Assembly: GCF_003966695.1 (NCBI RefSeq)
Contig: NZ_AP018827.1
Coordinates: 1 to 64,000, forward strand
Reading direction: 5' to 3'
Length of the DNA stretch: 64,000 bases
From: Asticcacaulis excentricus
Lineage (GTDB): Bacteria > Pseudomonadota > Alphaproteobacteria > Caulobacterales > Caulobacteraceae
The notes under the pieces were generated by a model. That model did no database searches. It was given only the letters and a program-made list of their open reading frames with translations, and had not been told where the DNA came from. Positions 56,320-64,000 of the stretch are shown piece after piece. Both the position numbers and the translations under genes were made by a program. Each line of letters opens with the position of its first letter. Position 1 is the stretch's first letter.

Positions 56320-57618
56320 ATGACCACCTTTTCACCGCGTGAGATCGTCTCCGAACTCGACCGTCATATTATCGGCCACGCTGACGCCAAGAAGGCGGTG
56401 GCCGTGGCGCTGCGCAACCGCTGGCGGCGCAAGCAGACCGACGCGGCTATCCGCGACGAGATCACGCCGAAGAATATCCTGATGATCGGGCCGACCGGCG
56501 TCGGCAAGACCGAGATTGCGCGCCGTCTGGCCAAATTGGCTCAGGCCCCGTTTATCAAGGTCGAGGCGACCAAGTTCACCGAAGTCGGCTATGTCGGCCG
56601 CGACGTCGATCAGATCGTGCGTGATCTGGTCGAAGCGGCCATCCTGATGGTCAAGGACAAGAGCCGTCAGGGCGTGCGCGCCAAGGCCGAAGCGCAGGCC
56701 GAAGAACGCCTGCTGGATGCGCTGGTCGGACCGGCGGCGCAACCCGCGACGCGCGACAGCTTCCGCAAGCGCCTGCGCAATAACGAACTGGACGACAAGG
56801 AGGTCGAAATCACCGTTGCCGATACGGGCGGCGCGATCGGGGCCTTCGAGATTCCGGGGCAACCCGGCAATCAGATCAATCTGGGTGAGATGCTGCAAAA
56901 GGCCATGGGCGGCCGGCAAAAGACCGTGCGCCTGTCGGTTGCGGCGGCCCAGCCGATCCTGCTTTCCGAAGAGTCGGATAAACTGCTCGACCAAGAGGCG
57001 GTGTCGCGTGAGGCGCTGTCCCTGGCTGAACAGGAAGGCATCGTCTTCCTTGATGAAATCGACAAGGTGGCGTCGCGTCAGGAGCGCGGCGGGGCCGATG
57101 TGTCGCGCGAAGGCGTGCAGCGCGACCTGCTGCCGCTGATCGAAGGGACGACGGTTTCGACCAAGTACGGCCCGGTCAAGACCGACCACATCCTGTTTAT
57201 CGCCTCGGGTGCTTTCCATGTGGCCAAGCCGTCGGACCTGCTGCCGGAGCTTCAGGGGCGCCTGCCCATCCGGGTCGAACTGAAGGCCCTGACGCAGGAC
57301 GATTTCCGCCGCATCCTGTCGGAACCCGAAGCCAATCTGATCAAACAAAATCAGGCGCTGATGGCTACCGAAGGGGTGACGCTGGCGTTCGAAGACGGGG
57401 CAGTTGCCGAAATGGCCGCCGCCGCCGCACAGGTCAATGCCAAGGTCGAAAACATTGGCGCGCGCCGTCTGCACACCATTATCGAGCGGGTGATGGAGGA
57501 GCTGAGCTTCACCGCCGCCGATCAGACGGGGCAGACCGTGACCATCACGGCGGCTTATGTGCGCGAACGTCTGGGCGAGGTGGCGGGCGACGCCGACCTC
57601 AGCCGCTATATTCTGTAA
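56320..57618 (+). CDS. hslU: ATP-dependent protease, ATPase subunit HslU
   Basis: 432 aa AAA+ ATPase. It opens [19 protein letters not shown], Walker [18 protein letters not shown], Walker [12 protein letters not shown], the pore motif in [16 protein letters not shown], the long I-domain (about 110-230), and the C-terminal DLSRYIL that docks into HslV. It unfolds substrates for HslV. A GGAAAAAGAG ribosome site precedes the ATG. Confidence 0.97.
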   Translation: MTTFSPREIVSELDRHIIGHADAKKAVAVALRNRWRRKQTDAAIRDEITPKNILMIGPTGVGKTEIARRLAKLAQAPFIKVEATKFTEVGYVGRDVDQIVRDLVEAAILMVKDKSRQGVRAKAEAQAEERLLDALVGPAAQPATRDSFRKRLRNNELDDKEVEITVADTGGAIGAFEIPGQPGNQINLGEMLQKAMGGRQKTVRLSVAAAQPILLSEESDKLLDQEAVSREALSLAEQEGIVFLDEIDKVASRQERGGADVSREGVQRDLLPLIEGTTVSTKYGPVKTDHILFIASGAFHVAKPSDLLPELQGRLPIRVELKALTQDDFRRILSEPEANLIKQNQALMATEGVTLAFEDGAVAEMAAAAAQVNAKVENIGARRLHTIIERVMEELSFTAADQTGQTVTITAAYVRERLGEVAGDADLSRYIL

Positions 57619-57619
57619 A

Positions 57620-57663
57620 GCGCAATCCGATAAAGTGGAAACCACTTTTCGGAAAAATTGCGC
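57620..57663. repeat. Alphaproteobacterial-type palindrome 3' of hslU
   Basis: GCGCAAT..ATTGCGC outside, CCGA-AAAGTGG / CCACTTT-CGG inside. The core AAGTGGAAACCACTTTTCGG strongly resembles dispersed intergenic palindromes seen in many alphaproteobacteria. It begins 2 bp after the hslU stop. Confidence 0.75.
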
Positions 57664-57678
57664 GACAAAACAGAAACT

Positions 57679-57719
57679 TAGAGCGGGATAGTGCGTCCAT
57701 CTAAAATCATCCCGCTCTA
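57679..57719. repeat. TAGAGCGGGAT/ATCCCGCTCTA palindrome
   Basis: Perfect 11-bp arms around a 19-base loop. Its TAGAGCG ends match those of the palindrome at 32191-32236, suggesting one repeat family. Confidence 0.75.
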
Positions 57720-57723
57720 AGCC

Positions 57724-57749
57724 AAAGCCCCGGATCGCTCCGGGGCTTT
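57724..57749. terminator. Bidirectional terminator between hslU and the DUF3144 gene
   Basis: AAAGCCCCGGA-TCGC-TCCGGGGCTTT, an 11-bp stem flanked by A and T runs, between convergent genes. Confidence 0.85.
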
Positions 57750-57751
57750 TG

Positions 57752-58039
57752 TTATTTCAGGTAGGTTTCGTAATTGTCACCGAAGTCATCATAATGGCTG
57801 AGCAGCAGTTCGCGGAACTGTGCCGTCAACTGATCGACATTCAGTTTGCGCGCAGCGAGGAACTGCGTCTTGTCCATGCTTTGCGCGGCACAGGTGAAGG
57901 CTGAATATCGTGTAGCGGCCTGAAGCAGAGCGCCGCCGGCATCGCCAATGAAGCTTTGTTCCGCGTGACGGTTGGCCAGGTCGATATGATCGCCCGCCAT
58001 CTGACGGAAGACCTCATTGGAAACGGGGGTAGTGGTCAT
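57752..58039 (-). CDS. DUF3144-like small protein
   Basis: 95 aa. The pattern matches DUF3144: an N-terminal FRQMAGDHIDLANRHAEQ helix, ALLQAATRYSAFTCAAQS in the middle, and a C-terminal QLTAQFRELLLSHYDDFGDNYETYL. Soluble, probably all-helical, function unknown. It runs into the terminator just after its stop. Confidence 0.7.
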   Translation of the reverse strand: MTTTPVSNEVFRQMAGDHIDLANRHAEQSFIGDAGGALLQAATRYSAFTCAAQSMDKTQFLAARKLNVDQLTAQFRELLLSHYDDFGDNYETYLK

Positions 58040-58100
58040 AGGTAGCCTCAGCCTTTCTGTGCCGGACGGGTGTTGGTGTCGTAGTTGGCCGTATGTGGCT

Positions 58101-58571
58101 TTAGCCGGGACGCTTTGTCAACGTGCGCAGCAGCGCCGCCGAAGCCTCATCGCACAGGCGATAGACGGTCTCGAAATCGCGGGTGTCGCCGTAATAGGGG
58201 TCGGGCACATCCTTCATCAACCCCAGCGCTTGCTCCAGATAAAGACCGATGGTCGCGGTGGTATCATCCGGGGCGATTTTGCGAATATTGCGCACATTAT
58301 CGCGGTCGAGGCCAAGGATCAGGTCGAAGCGATAGAAGTCATCGCGGTGAAGCTGGCGGGCGCACTGGCTGGAAATATCGACCCCATAGCGTGCCGCCAC
58401 GGCGATGGAACGCCGGTCGGGCCCTTCGCCCGCGTGCCAGCCCCCGGTACCAGCGGAGTCGATGACAAAGCGGTCGCTTAGACCCGCTTGCTCGACGTGA
58501 TGACGCAACAGGCCCTCGGCCAGCGGCGAACGGCAGATATTACCCAGACAGACAAACAGAACGGAGGTCAT
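58101..58571 (-). CDS. Low-molecular-weight protein tyrosine phosphatase
   Basis: 156 aa. The P-loop VCLGNICRSP puts the nucleophile at C8 and the arginine at R14; the general acid loop is VPDPYYGDTRDFETVY. It dephosphorylates phosphotyrosine or phosphoarginine; bacterial partners are often capsule kinases, none seen here. Divergent from the MazG-like gene. Confidence 0.93.
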   Translation of the reverse strand: MTSVLFVCLGNICRSPLAEGLLRHHVEQAGLSDRFVIDSAGTGGWHAGEGPDRRSIAVAARYGVDISSQCARQLHRDDFYRFDLILGLDRDNVRNIRKIAPDDTTATIGLYLEQALGLMKDVPDPYYGDTRDFETVYRLCDEASAALLRTLTKRPG

Positions 58572-58650
58572 GGAAATTGCTTAGCCCGCCGGATGCTTCC
58601 GTCGCAAGGCGTGTCTTGCGGGGGCGCTGAAATCATTTCACAATGGCGCC

Positions 58651-58989
58651 ATGACCGCGCCCCTTCCCGAACTTGAGCCCTTTATCGACCGCCTTCAGGC
58701 CATTTCCGACCGCTATGAGCGCGTCTATGGCATCGATCGGGGCGGCGACTGGCACCTGCTGAAAATGCAGGAGGAGATGGGCGAACTCACCCAGGCCTAT
58801 CTGGCCATGACCGGGCGTTCGCGGCGCGACGCCACAGCGGCCAGGCACGAGGTGGCGATGGAGATGGCCGATCTGATCTGCATGACGCTGCTGATGGCGC
58901 GCGCCGAAGGTATCGACCTCAATGCCGCCATCACTGAGAAATGGCTGAAATGGGAGGATGTGATGGCGGCGGAAGCCACACATGCGTAG
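58651..58989 (+). CDS. MazG-like nucleotide pyrophosphohydrolase
   Basis: 112 aa, all-alpha. Metal-binding EExGE pattern in KMQEEMGELTQAYL and the second ExxxD-type motif in HEVAMEMADLICMTLL. Single-domain MazG-like enzymes hydrolyse (d)NTPs or related house-cleaning substrates. Overlaps nth by 8 bp and is co-transcribed with it, a DNA-maintenance pairing. Confidence 0.8.
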   Translation: MTAPLPELEPFIDRLQAISDRYERVYGIDRGGDWHLLKMQEEMGELTQAYLAMTGRSRRDATAARHEVAMEMADLICMTLLMARAEGIDLNAAITEKWLKWEDVMAAEATHA

Positions 58990-59620
58990 TGCGGCCGCCG
59001 TCAAAAAGCTGTTCGAGCGTTTTGAAGCCGATAAGCCGGAACCTAAGACCGAACTGAACTTCTCCAATCCGTTCACGCTGGTGGTGGCCGTCGCCCTTTC
59101 GGCCCAGACGACGGATGTGGCGGTCAACAAGGCGACCGGACCGCTGTTTGCTCTGGCCGACACGCCGCAGGCCATGCTCGATCTGGGCGAAGAGCGGCTG
59201 ATGCAGATGATCTCCTCCATCGGGCTTTATCGCAACAAGGCGAAGAATGTGATGGAGATGTGCCGTATCCTGATCAACCGTTTCGACGGTCAGGTGCCGC
59301 TCAATCGCACAGACCTGCTCAGCTTGCCGGGGGTGGGCAACAAGACGGCGTCGGTGGTGCTCAATGAACTGGATATCGAGCCGGCCATTGCGGTCGATAC
59401 GCACGTCTTTCGCGTCTCGCACCGGCTGGGGCTGGTCGATGGCAGCGCCACCACACCGGACAAGGTCGAGGCGCAACTGATGGCCTCGATCCCGCGCAAA
59501 TGGCTGACGCGGGCGCACCACTGGCTGATCCTGCACGGGCGCTATACCTGCACGGCGCGCAGCCCCAAGTGCATGGCCTGTCTGGTCGAAGACCTATGCC
59601 CCAAGCGAGGGGTGGGTTAG
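58982..59620 (+). CDS. nth: Endonuclease III
   Basis: 212 aa. HhH motif LPGVGNKTASVVLNEL with catalytic K121, Asp139 in AIAVDTHVFRVSHRLG, and a 4Fe-4S cluster at C190, C197, C200, C206 (C-x6-C-x2-C-x5-C). It excises oxidised pyrimidines and cleaves abasic sites. Its 3' end overlaps the convergent desaturase gene by 27 bp. Confidence 0.96.
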   Translation: MRSAAAVKKLFERFEADKPEPKTELNFSNPFTLVVAVALSAQTTDVAVNKATGPLFALADTPQAMLDLGEERLMQMISSIGLYRNKAKNVMEMCRILINRFDGQVPLNRTDLLSLPGVGNKTASVVLNELDIEPAIAVDTHVFRVSHRLGLVDGSATTPDKVEAQLMASIPRKWLTRAHHWLILHGRYTCTARSPKCMACLVEDLCPKRGVG

Positions 59621-60595
59621 GTGAAGCGCCCGGCTTATCCGCGTCAGAACCCAGCACGGGCGTCGGTCCGGTTTGAGTTCTGGCGTGTGATGACCTACCC
59701 AATGCAGTTGGGGTCTGTGGGGTAGGTCTTGCGGCAGGCGGATGTTCCACACAAGCCCAAGCGCCTCCAGAGCTTTCAAAAGCCAGTATCCCGGATCACT
59801 TTGTCCTTTATAAATACCGATACGGGCGGAACCGGGGTAGGCATGGTGGTTGTTATGCCAGCCTTCGCCCATCGTGATCAGACCGGTGAAACTGACGTTG
59901 CGGCCCTGTACACCGGCGCCATCAACATGCCAGTCATGGGCGTCTCCCGTGTGGGCCAGATAGCCAATCAGCCAGTGTCCGGTGACGGTTACCGCGATCT
60001 GAGCGCAGACGCCCCAGATGACCCACGCCCATCCACCGATTAGATAGAAGCCTATCGCCCACGGCACATGCGCCATAATCCAGTGGCGGTCGATAAAGCG
60101 ATAAAAACGGTCTTCGGCCACTTCCGGTTCAATCGTCAATGCGGGTGGCTGATGCAGGCGAATATCACAATGCATCTGCCACAAGGCATCGGTCAGCGGC
60201 GGTTGGCGATGCGCAAAGTAGTCATGACATTTCGGTTGCCTCTGTGCCCAATCACGGTAATCGTGCGTCCTGATCATGGCAAATGGGCCACCCAATCCGA
60301 CCAGCGTGCCCATATAGACCAACGTGCGTTCAAGCCATAAAGGGCAATCAAAACTCTTGTGAATCAGTCGCCGGTGCATCCCGACCGAGTGCCCAAGCAG
60401 AAGCACCACCACAGTCTTGGCGGTAAACAGCGCGAGGGTATCAAGCCGGAAGTAATGGACGGCTCCATAGACCGTGGCTGCATACATGCTCAGTAGAAAG
60501 AGGGACTTGACGGGCGACCATGCGACACGACCTTTAACCGGGTCGGCAGGGAGGCTTTCGTCAATCCGTTTTATGTTCTCGAACGGAGCGGTCAT
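59594..60595 (-). CDS. Fatty acid desaturase (acyl-CoA delta-9-type)
   Basis: 333 aa membrane di-iron enzyme. Histidine boxes: HSVGMHRRLIH, RTHDYRDWAQRQPKCHDYF, and GEGWHNNHHAYPGSARIG. About four hydrophobic segments. The GWHNNHHxxP box is diagnostic of the acyl-CoA desaturase class. It introduces a double bond into membrane acyl chains. Its start lies within the 3' end of an ArsR-family gene (35-bp overlap), so it is probably controlled by that regulator. Confidence 0.9.
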   Translation of the reverse strand: MTAPFENIKRIDESLPADPVKGRVAWSPVKSLFLLSMYAATVYGAVHYFRLDTLALFTAKTVVVLLLGHSVGMHRRLIHKSFDCPLWLERTLVYMGTLVGLGGPFAMIRTHDYRDWAQRQPKCHDYFAHRQPPLTDALWQMHCDIRLHQPPALTIEPEVAEDRFYRFIDRHWIMAHVPWAIGFYLIGGWAWVIWGVCAQIAVTVTGHWLIGYLAHTGDAHDWHVDGAGVQGRNVSFTGLITMGEGWHNNHHAYPGSARIGIYKGQSDPGYWLLKALEALGLVWNIRLPQDLPHRPQLHWVGHHTPELKPDRRPCWVLTRISRALHLTHPSLGA

Positions 60596-60917
60596 GTTCA
60601 GCCTCCTGAGCGCCCCCCTTCGCCCGGAGTGCGGCGCTTTCTTGTTTGTAGGTTTGACTTACAGGGCAGAAATCATTAAGAAAATCGTATAGATTGGTGA
60701 CCAGATTGTCGCGCAGCAGACTGTAGTAAACGAATTGCCCGACCTTTTCGGATTGGATGAGACCAGCGTTTTCCAGAACGTCGAGATGCTTGGAAATGGA
60801 CGGTTTGGACATATCGAAGCGTTCAGCGATTTCACCGGCGTTCAACCGGGCGCTCGACAGGTAAGCGAGTATTTTGCGCCGTGTCGTTGACGACAGCGCG
60901 TTGAAAATCTTGTCCAT
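60561..60917 (-). CDS. ArsR-family transcriptional regulator
   Basis: 118 aa. Winged helix: MDKIFNALSSTTRRKILAYLSS, recognition helix in LNAGEIAERFDMSKPSISKHLDVLE, wing SEKVGQFVYYSL. It lacks the paired cysteines of metal sensors, and belongs with the SdpR-like repressors. It lies upstream of and overlapping the desaturase, so autoregulation of a two-gene operon for membrane-lipid adjustment is likely. An AT-rich inverted repeat sits just upstream of its start. Confidence 0.88.
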   Translation of the reverse strand: MDKIFNALSSTTRRKILAYLSSARLNAGEIAERFDMSKPSISKHLDVLENAGLIQSEKVGQFVYYSLLRDNLVTNLYDFLNDFCPVSQTYKQESAALRAKGGAQEAEHDRSVREHKTD

Positions 60918-60931
60918 GATTGCGCAGTTAA

Positions 60932-60947
60932 TTAGCTAATTCGCTAA
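60932..60947. promoter_or_regulatory. Inverted repeat TTAGC-N6-GCTAA upstream of arsR
   Basis: 5-bp arms, 15 bp upstream of the ArsR-family start and overlapping the likely promoter. Candidate autorepressor operator. Confidence 0.4.
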
Positions 60948-61000
60948 ATATCTATACATCTAAATACAAATGTCAAGCCAGATACGAAACGCGGGGTGGG

Positions 61001-61321
61001 TTAGACCGCGAAAATCTCCTGAAGCGTGGACAGGGTCGCCATCAGTGTTGGATTGTCCACGGCCCCCAGCCGTTTGATCAGCCGCGTCTTGTCCAGCGTG
61101 CGAATTTGATCCAGCAGGATCAGGCCGCTCTTACCCTGAAATGTCAAAGGGATGCGAAACGGCGCATTGCGGCTGCCCGTGGTCATCGGGGCGACCATGA
61201 CGGTGCGCAGGTGATCGTGCATTTCCGGCGGAGAGATGATCACGCAGGGCCGCGTTTTCTGAATCTCGCTGCCCACCGTCGGGTCAAGCGCCGCCAGCCA
61301 CACCTCGCCGCGCGTCACCAT
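61001..61321 (-). CDS. mazF: MazF/PemK-family toxin (endoribonuclease)
   Basis: 106 aa. Family start VTRGEVWLAALDPTVGSEIQKTRPCVIIS, catalytic-type arginine in the conserved KTRPCVI loop, VMVAPMTTG, and GLILLDQIRTLDKTRLIKRLG. It cleaves mRNA at short sequences. It overlaps mazE by 7 bp, in the usual antitoxin-first order. Confidence 0.92.
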   Translation of the reverse strand: MVTRGEVWLAALDPTVGSEIQKTRPCVIISPPEMHDHLRTVMVAPMTTGSRNAPFRIPLTFQGKSGLILLDQIRTLDKTRLIKRLGAVDNPTLMATLSTLQEIFAV

Positions 61322-61560
61322 GTCAGGTCGGCATCATCGGCATTGGCCACGTCCGGCCAGACCAGCCCGTCGTCTGCGGCTTCGGCCAGGGCCCGGCTGG
61401 CCTCGCCCCAGCCCGCGCGGGCGGTCTTGGGCTTTTCAAGGATGATGGCCGTGTCGGTGACGGTCATTTCCACGCTGTCCGACAACTCCAGTTGCGCAAT
61501 CACCGCCTTGGGAATGATTACGCCCTGCGAATTGCCCATCTTGCGCAAACTGGCTTTCAT
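61315..61560 (-). CDS. mazE: MazE-family antitoxin (AbrB-like DNA-binding)
   Basis: 81 aa. The N-terminal swapped-hairpin AbrB domain (KMGNSQGVIIPKAVIAQLEL) binds DNA. The C-terminus is unstructured and acidic, ending in DADDADLTW, and would neutralise the toxin. GGAGG precedes the ATG, and two GTGCTAAC copies sit just before that. Confidence 0.92.
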   Translation of the reverse strand: MKASLRKMGNSQGVIIPKAVIAQLELSDSVEMTVTDTAIILEKPKTARAGWGEASRALAEAADDGLVWPDVANADDADLTW

Positions 61561-61571
61561 GTGGCGCCTCC

Positions 61572-61590
61572 GTTAGCACAAAGTTAGCAC
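61572..61590 (-). promoter_or_regulatory. Tandem GTGCTAAC operator of mazEF
   Basis: On the minus strand, GTGCTAAC-TTT-GTGCTAAC: two direct copies with 11-bp periodicity directly before the GGAGG of mazE. Direct repeats one helical turn apart suit the MazE dimer and autoregulation. Confidence 0.55.
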
Positions 61591-61609
61591 GAGGGCTGTC
61601 TCAACGCAA

Positions 61610-62479
61610 TCAGTGCTGATGCCCGCATAGCCCCAGTGCGTGCTCGACCGCGTGGCTGAGGCGGGCCGGGGCGGCGTCTTCGTATTTGAGATAGAGGTCG
61701 GGCTCGATCAGCTCCAGCTCCATCAGACAGAAGTCACCGGCGGCGTTGCGCACCATATCGACGCGCGCATAGAGCAGGGTCTGACCCACATATTCCAGCA
61801 CCTGATAGGCCAGCTCCACGGCGGCGACCGGCGGGGTCTGTACCCGCAGATGGGCGTCATAGTCGGGCTGTGAACGGAAATCGCCCGGCTTGGGCGTCTT
61901 GAGCACCGCGTGGCTGAAATCGCCACCGAAGAAGATCAGCGACCATTCGCCTTCCGACTGAATAGCACTTAAAAAGGGCTGAAGCATCGCCTCAGCCTCC
62001 GGCGCCCCTTCGGGCACGTCGGCCCCTGCCCAGACGAGGGTTTTCTTCGCCCCGGCGGAGATGCGCGGTTTCAGCACCAGCGTGTCCTGTCCGAAATCGG
62101 CACGCGCACGGCTGAGGGTTTCCGGCGTCAGGCTGTCGGCAAACAGGGTCGGCACGATGCGGATGCCACCTTCGGCCAGATCGCGCAGATAGGCCTTATC
62201 GACGTTCCAGCTTACGATTTCGGCAGGGTTGTGCATCCGGTAGCCCTTGGCCTTGATGTGGGCCAGAGCGCGGCGGAAGTCATCAGGCGCATTGTGATAG
62301 CCCCAGGCGACCAGCGGCAGCACCAGATCATAGGGCCGTGTCAGGGGCTCTGACCACGGCTGCGCCTCGACCTCAAACGCCGCAAAGGCGGCGCGATAGG
62401 CCTCCAGCACGGCGGGCCAGCGGCCATGATGCGAGGGGTGCGCTGGGTTCGGTGTCAGGATGAGAAGTGACTTTTTCAT
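61610..62479 (-). CDS. ATP-grasp enzyme of unknown substrate
   Basis: 289 aa. It resembles the RimK/glutathione-synthetase/DcsG-like ATP-grasp group: N-terminal LVLPLVAWGYHNAPDDFRRAL, hinge IVSWNVDKAYLRDL, nucleotide-lid lysine in DTLVLKPRISAGAKKT, and Mg ligands in YARVDMVRNAAGDFCLMELELIEPDLYL. It would ligate a carboxylate to an amine or thiol. The start at 62479 (MKKSLLILTPNPAH) is chosen over a long upstream extension that overlaps the divergent kinase gene. Confidence 0.85.
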   Translation of the reverse strand: MKKSLLILTPNPAHPSHHGRWPAVLEAYRAAFAAFEVEAQPWSEPLTRPYDLVLPLVAWGYHNAPDDFRRALAHIKAKGYRMHNPAEIVSWNVDKAYLRDLAEGGIRIVPTLFADSLTPETLSRARADFGQDTLVLKPRISAGAKKTLVWAGADVPEGAPEAEAMLQPFLSAIQSEGEWSLIFFGGDFSHAVLKTPKPGDFRSQPDYDAHLRVQTPPVAAVELAYQVLEYVGQTLLYARVDMVRNAAGDFCLMELELIEPDLYLKYEDAAPARLSHAVEHALGLCGHQH

Positions 62480-62543
62480 TTTCGCTTGCTCCGCGCGTGG
62501 TTTTTGAGCAAAGACACCCAAAATAGCAACCGGATTATCGCGC

Positions 62544-63563
62544 ATGTCTTCTGAGTACGACGTCACCGCCGTTGGCAATGCCATTGTGGACGTGCTGGCC
62601 CCGGCCAGCGAAGCGTTTATCGTTTCGGAAGGCCTGCCCAAGGGCGGCATGACGCTGATTGATCAGCACCGGGCGCTGAACCTCTATGGCAAGATGGTGG
62701 CCCGCTCGGAAGCCAATACCGAAGACCTGACGCAGGAATCCGGCGGCTCGGCGGGCAATACCATTGCCGGCGTTGCCTCGTTCGGCGGCAAGGCGGCCTA
62801 TATCGGCAAGGTGGCGCACGACGAACTGGGCGAAGTGTTCAGCCGCGATCTGAAAAAGAGCGGCGTGCATTTCGATGTGCCCTTCCTGCACGACGACCCG
62901 ACACATACGGGGCGTTGCCTGATCAATGTCACCGAAGACGGTCAGCGCACCATGGCGACGTTTCTGGGTGCCGCGGCTCTGGTGCAGCCCGAAGACGTTG
63001 ATCCGCAACTGATCAGGGCGTCGCAGATCACCTACCTCGAAGGCTATCTGTTCGATACACCGTCGGGTCGCGCCGCCTTTGCCAAGGCCTGTGAAATCGC
63101 GCAGTCGGCGGGCCGCAAGACGGCCATGACCCTGTCGGACAGCTTCGTGGTCGATCGCTGGCGCACCGACCTGCTGGCCTTTATCGACCAGCATATCGAC
63201 CTTGTCTTCGCTAATGAATCCGAGCTTCTGTCGCTGTTCCAGACCGAGGATTTCGACAAGGCGGCCCGCTATCTGAAGTCCAAGGCCGATCTGGCCTTCG
63301 TCACCCGTTCTGAGCGCGGCTCGGTGGCGCTTAAGGCCGATCTGTCGCACGACATCCCTGTCTATCCGGTGGCCGAGGTCGTCGATACCACCGGGGCCGG
63401 TGATCAGTACGCGGCGGGGGTGATGTATGGCCTCACGCAGGGCCTGCATCTGGAAACCTGCGGCCGTCTGGGGGCGCTCGCCGCCGCCGAGGTGATCAGC
63501 CACTACGGCCCGCGCCCCCAGGTCTCTTACGCCCAACTGGCGAAGCAGAACGGGCTGATCTGA
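62544..63563 (+). CDS. PfkB-family sugar/nucleoside kinase (adenosine kinase-like)
   Basis: 339 aa. PfkB signature 1 in ESGGSAGNTIAGVASFGGKAAYIGKV and signature 2 DTTGAGDQYAAGVMYGL with the catalytic Asp. The N-terminal DVTAVGNAIVDVLAPAS and FANESELLSLF match the alphaproteobacterial adenosine-kinase-like group. It phosphorylates a sugar or nucleoside with ATP. Divergent from the ATP-grasp gene across 64 bp. Confidence 0.9.
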   Translation: MSSEYDVTAVGNAIVDVLAPASEAFIVSEGLPKGGMTLIDQHRALNLYGKMVARSEANTEDLTQESGGSAGNTIAGVASFGGKAAYIGKVAHDELGEVFSRDLKKSGVHFDVPFLHDDPTHTGRCLINVTEDGQRTMATFLGAAALVQPEDVDPQLIRASQITYLEGYLFDTPSGRAAFAKACEIAQSAGRKTAMTLSDSFVVDRWRTDLLAFIDQHIDLVFANESELLSLFQTEDFDKAARYLKSKADLAFVTRSERGSVALKADLSHDIPVYPVAEVVDTTGAGDQYAAGVMYGLTQGLHLETCGRLGALAAAEVISHYGPRPQVSYAQLAKQNGLI

Positions 63564-63660
63564 CGGTATTTGTTTTACTTCCCAAGGCTGTGAATCGGTG
63601 TTACGCTATTTTTAATAGGGTAAGGCTCGGTTCTGAACCGGGTTAAAAAGGGAGGTAAAA

Positions 63661-64000
63661 ATGCGCATAAAGACAGCGATTGCTATTTGTATAATGGTCG
63701 CATCGGCAACCGGGGCGCAGGCCCAATGGGTGAGCTCCTATCAAGATCGCGAAGATTTTCCGGCCCCACATCGTCCTGTTGATCTGAATGAAAGGCGCTT
63801 GTCCGCCTATGCTGACGAACCTGCGCGCGAGACAATGCTCGTCGTCCGCGCAAGGCGGTTTGCCAACGAGGGGCGATATGCACAGGCGTGCACGACCATA
63901 CGTGAAGCTATCCGCCAAAGAAGAGAAAAAATATACAGAGGTTTTGAGCGCTACAGCCGGTCCTCAGTACCCAATGATTATAATGATCGCGTGATCGAGA
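63661..64000 (+). CDS. Secreted protein of unknown function (cut by window end)
   Basis: The frame opens at ATG 63661, with GGGAGGTAAAA just upstream, and stays open to the end (113 complete codons). A signal peptide (MRIKTAIAICIMVASATGAQ, cleavage near AQA-QW) is followed by a basic, Arg-rich segment (ARETMLVVRARRFANEGRYA, TIREAIRQRREKIY). No family recognised from this part. A small CGGTTC/GAACCG hairpin lies about 25 bp upstream. Confidence 0.72.
   Translation, partial: MRIKTAIAICIMVASATGAQAQWVSSYQDREDFPAPHRPVDLNERRLSAYADEPARETMLVVRARRFANEGRYAQACTTIREAIRQRREKIYRGFERYSRSSVPNDYNDRVIE

Overview
The window looks like chromosomal DNA from a Caulobacteraceae alphaproteobacterium, most plausibly Asticcacaulis or a close relative. 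This is inferred from gene content, not from a marker gene. Pointers are moderately high GC, long TonB-dependent receptors, a TonB receptor/SapC/JmjC-cupin/flavin-halogenase cluster, a perfect CtrA-type box (TTAA-N7-TTAAC), the hslV-GNAT-hslU order, and the hemC/tsaD-gpsA neighbourhood. Nothing looks like a large recent mobile island. Mobile traces are small: an integrase stub next to tRNA-Thr, an AraC-type remnant, and a few AT-richer genes.

Layout. 1-2.6 kb: the 3' end of argS, then the peroxide-defence pair ahpC-ahpF. 3.1-9.5 kb: a TonB-dependent receptor followed by sapC-like, JmjC/cupin-like and tryptophan-halogenase-like genes in tight succession. 9.6-10.4 kb: tRNA-Ala(CGC), yggT, yggU. 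10.4-22.7 kb: a branched-chain amino acid block. On the minus strand this runs from a newly read Ile/Val/Leu-rich leader peptide and attenuator through a stand-alone IlvD/Edd C-terminal-domain protein, ilvC, ilvG, ilvM, leuA, ilvE (frameshifted), leuC, leuD and leuB; ilvD diverges on the plus strand. Most gaps in this block hold long palindromic repeats. 22.7-32 kb: a DUF2971 gene, DUF4197, a Sel1-repeat protein, a DsbD-alpha/DsbA-like pair, the acetate permease actP with its DUF485 partner, a cyclophilin-like protein, a membrane protein, and a degenerate Hpt-like protein behind a CtrA box. 32-36.1 kb: a second TonB-dependent receptor, decayed mobile DNA and tRNA-Thr(CGT).

36.2-44.7 kb: hemC-hemD-(HemX/mitofilin-like)-hemY, an inserted lipoprotein gene flanked by an imperfect direct repeat, then tsaD-gpsA-Rieske and a creatininase-family gene. 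44.8-54.4 kb: acs, a hemerythrin-like protein, a lipoprotein predicted to be a seven-bladed propeller, an AlkA-type glycosylase, a catalytically degenerate trypsin-like protein, DUF350, rlmN, cytochrome c, MAPEG and a MoeB/ThiF-type enzyme. 54.5-64 kb: DUF1275, hslV-GNAT-hslU, DUF3144, a low-molecular-weight phosphatase, a MazG-like protein, nth, an ArsR regulator with a fatty acid desaturase, mazEF, an ATP-grasp enzyme, a PfkB kinase, and a secreted protein cut by the window end.

Functional links. The ilv/leu block encodes nearly the whole Val/Leu/Ile pathway under one apparent attenuator. actP and acs, 17 kb apart, form an acetate uptake and activation route. ahpCF is a complete peroxide reductase. 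The most unusual items are the catalytically degenerate IlvD-like domain protein behind the ilv attenuator, a 125-bp three-hairpin repeat whose two copies show compensatory stem changes, the frameshift in ilvE, and the CtrA-boxed Hpt-like protein lacking the phospho-acceptor histidine.
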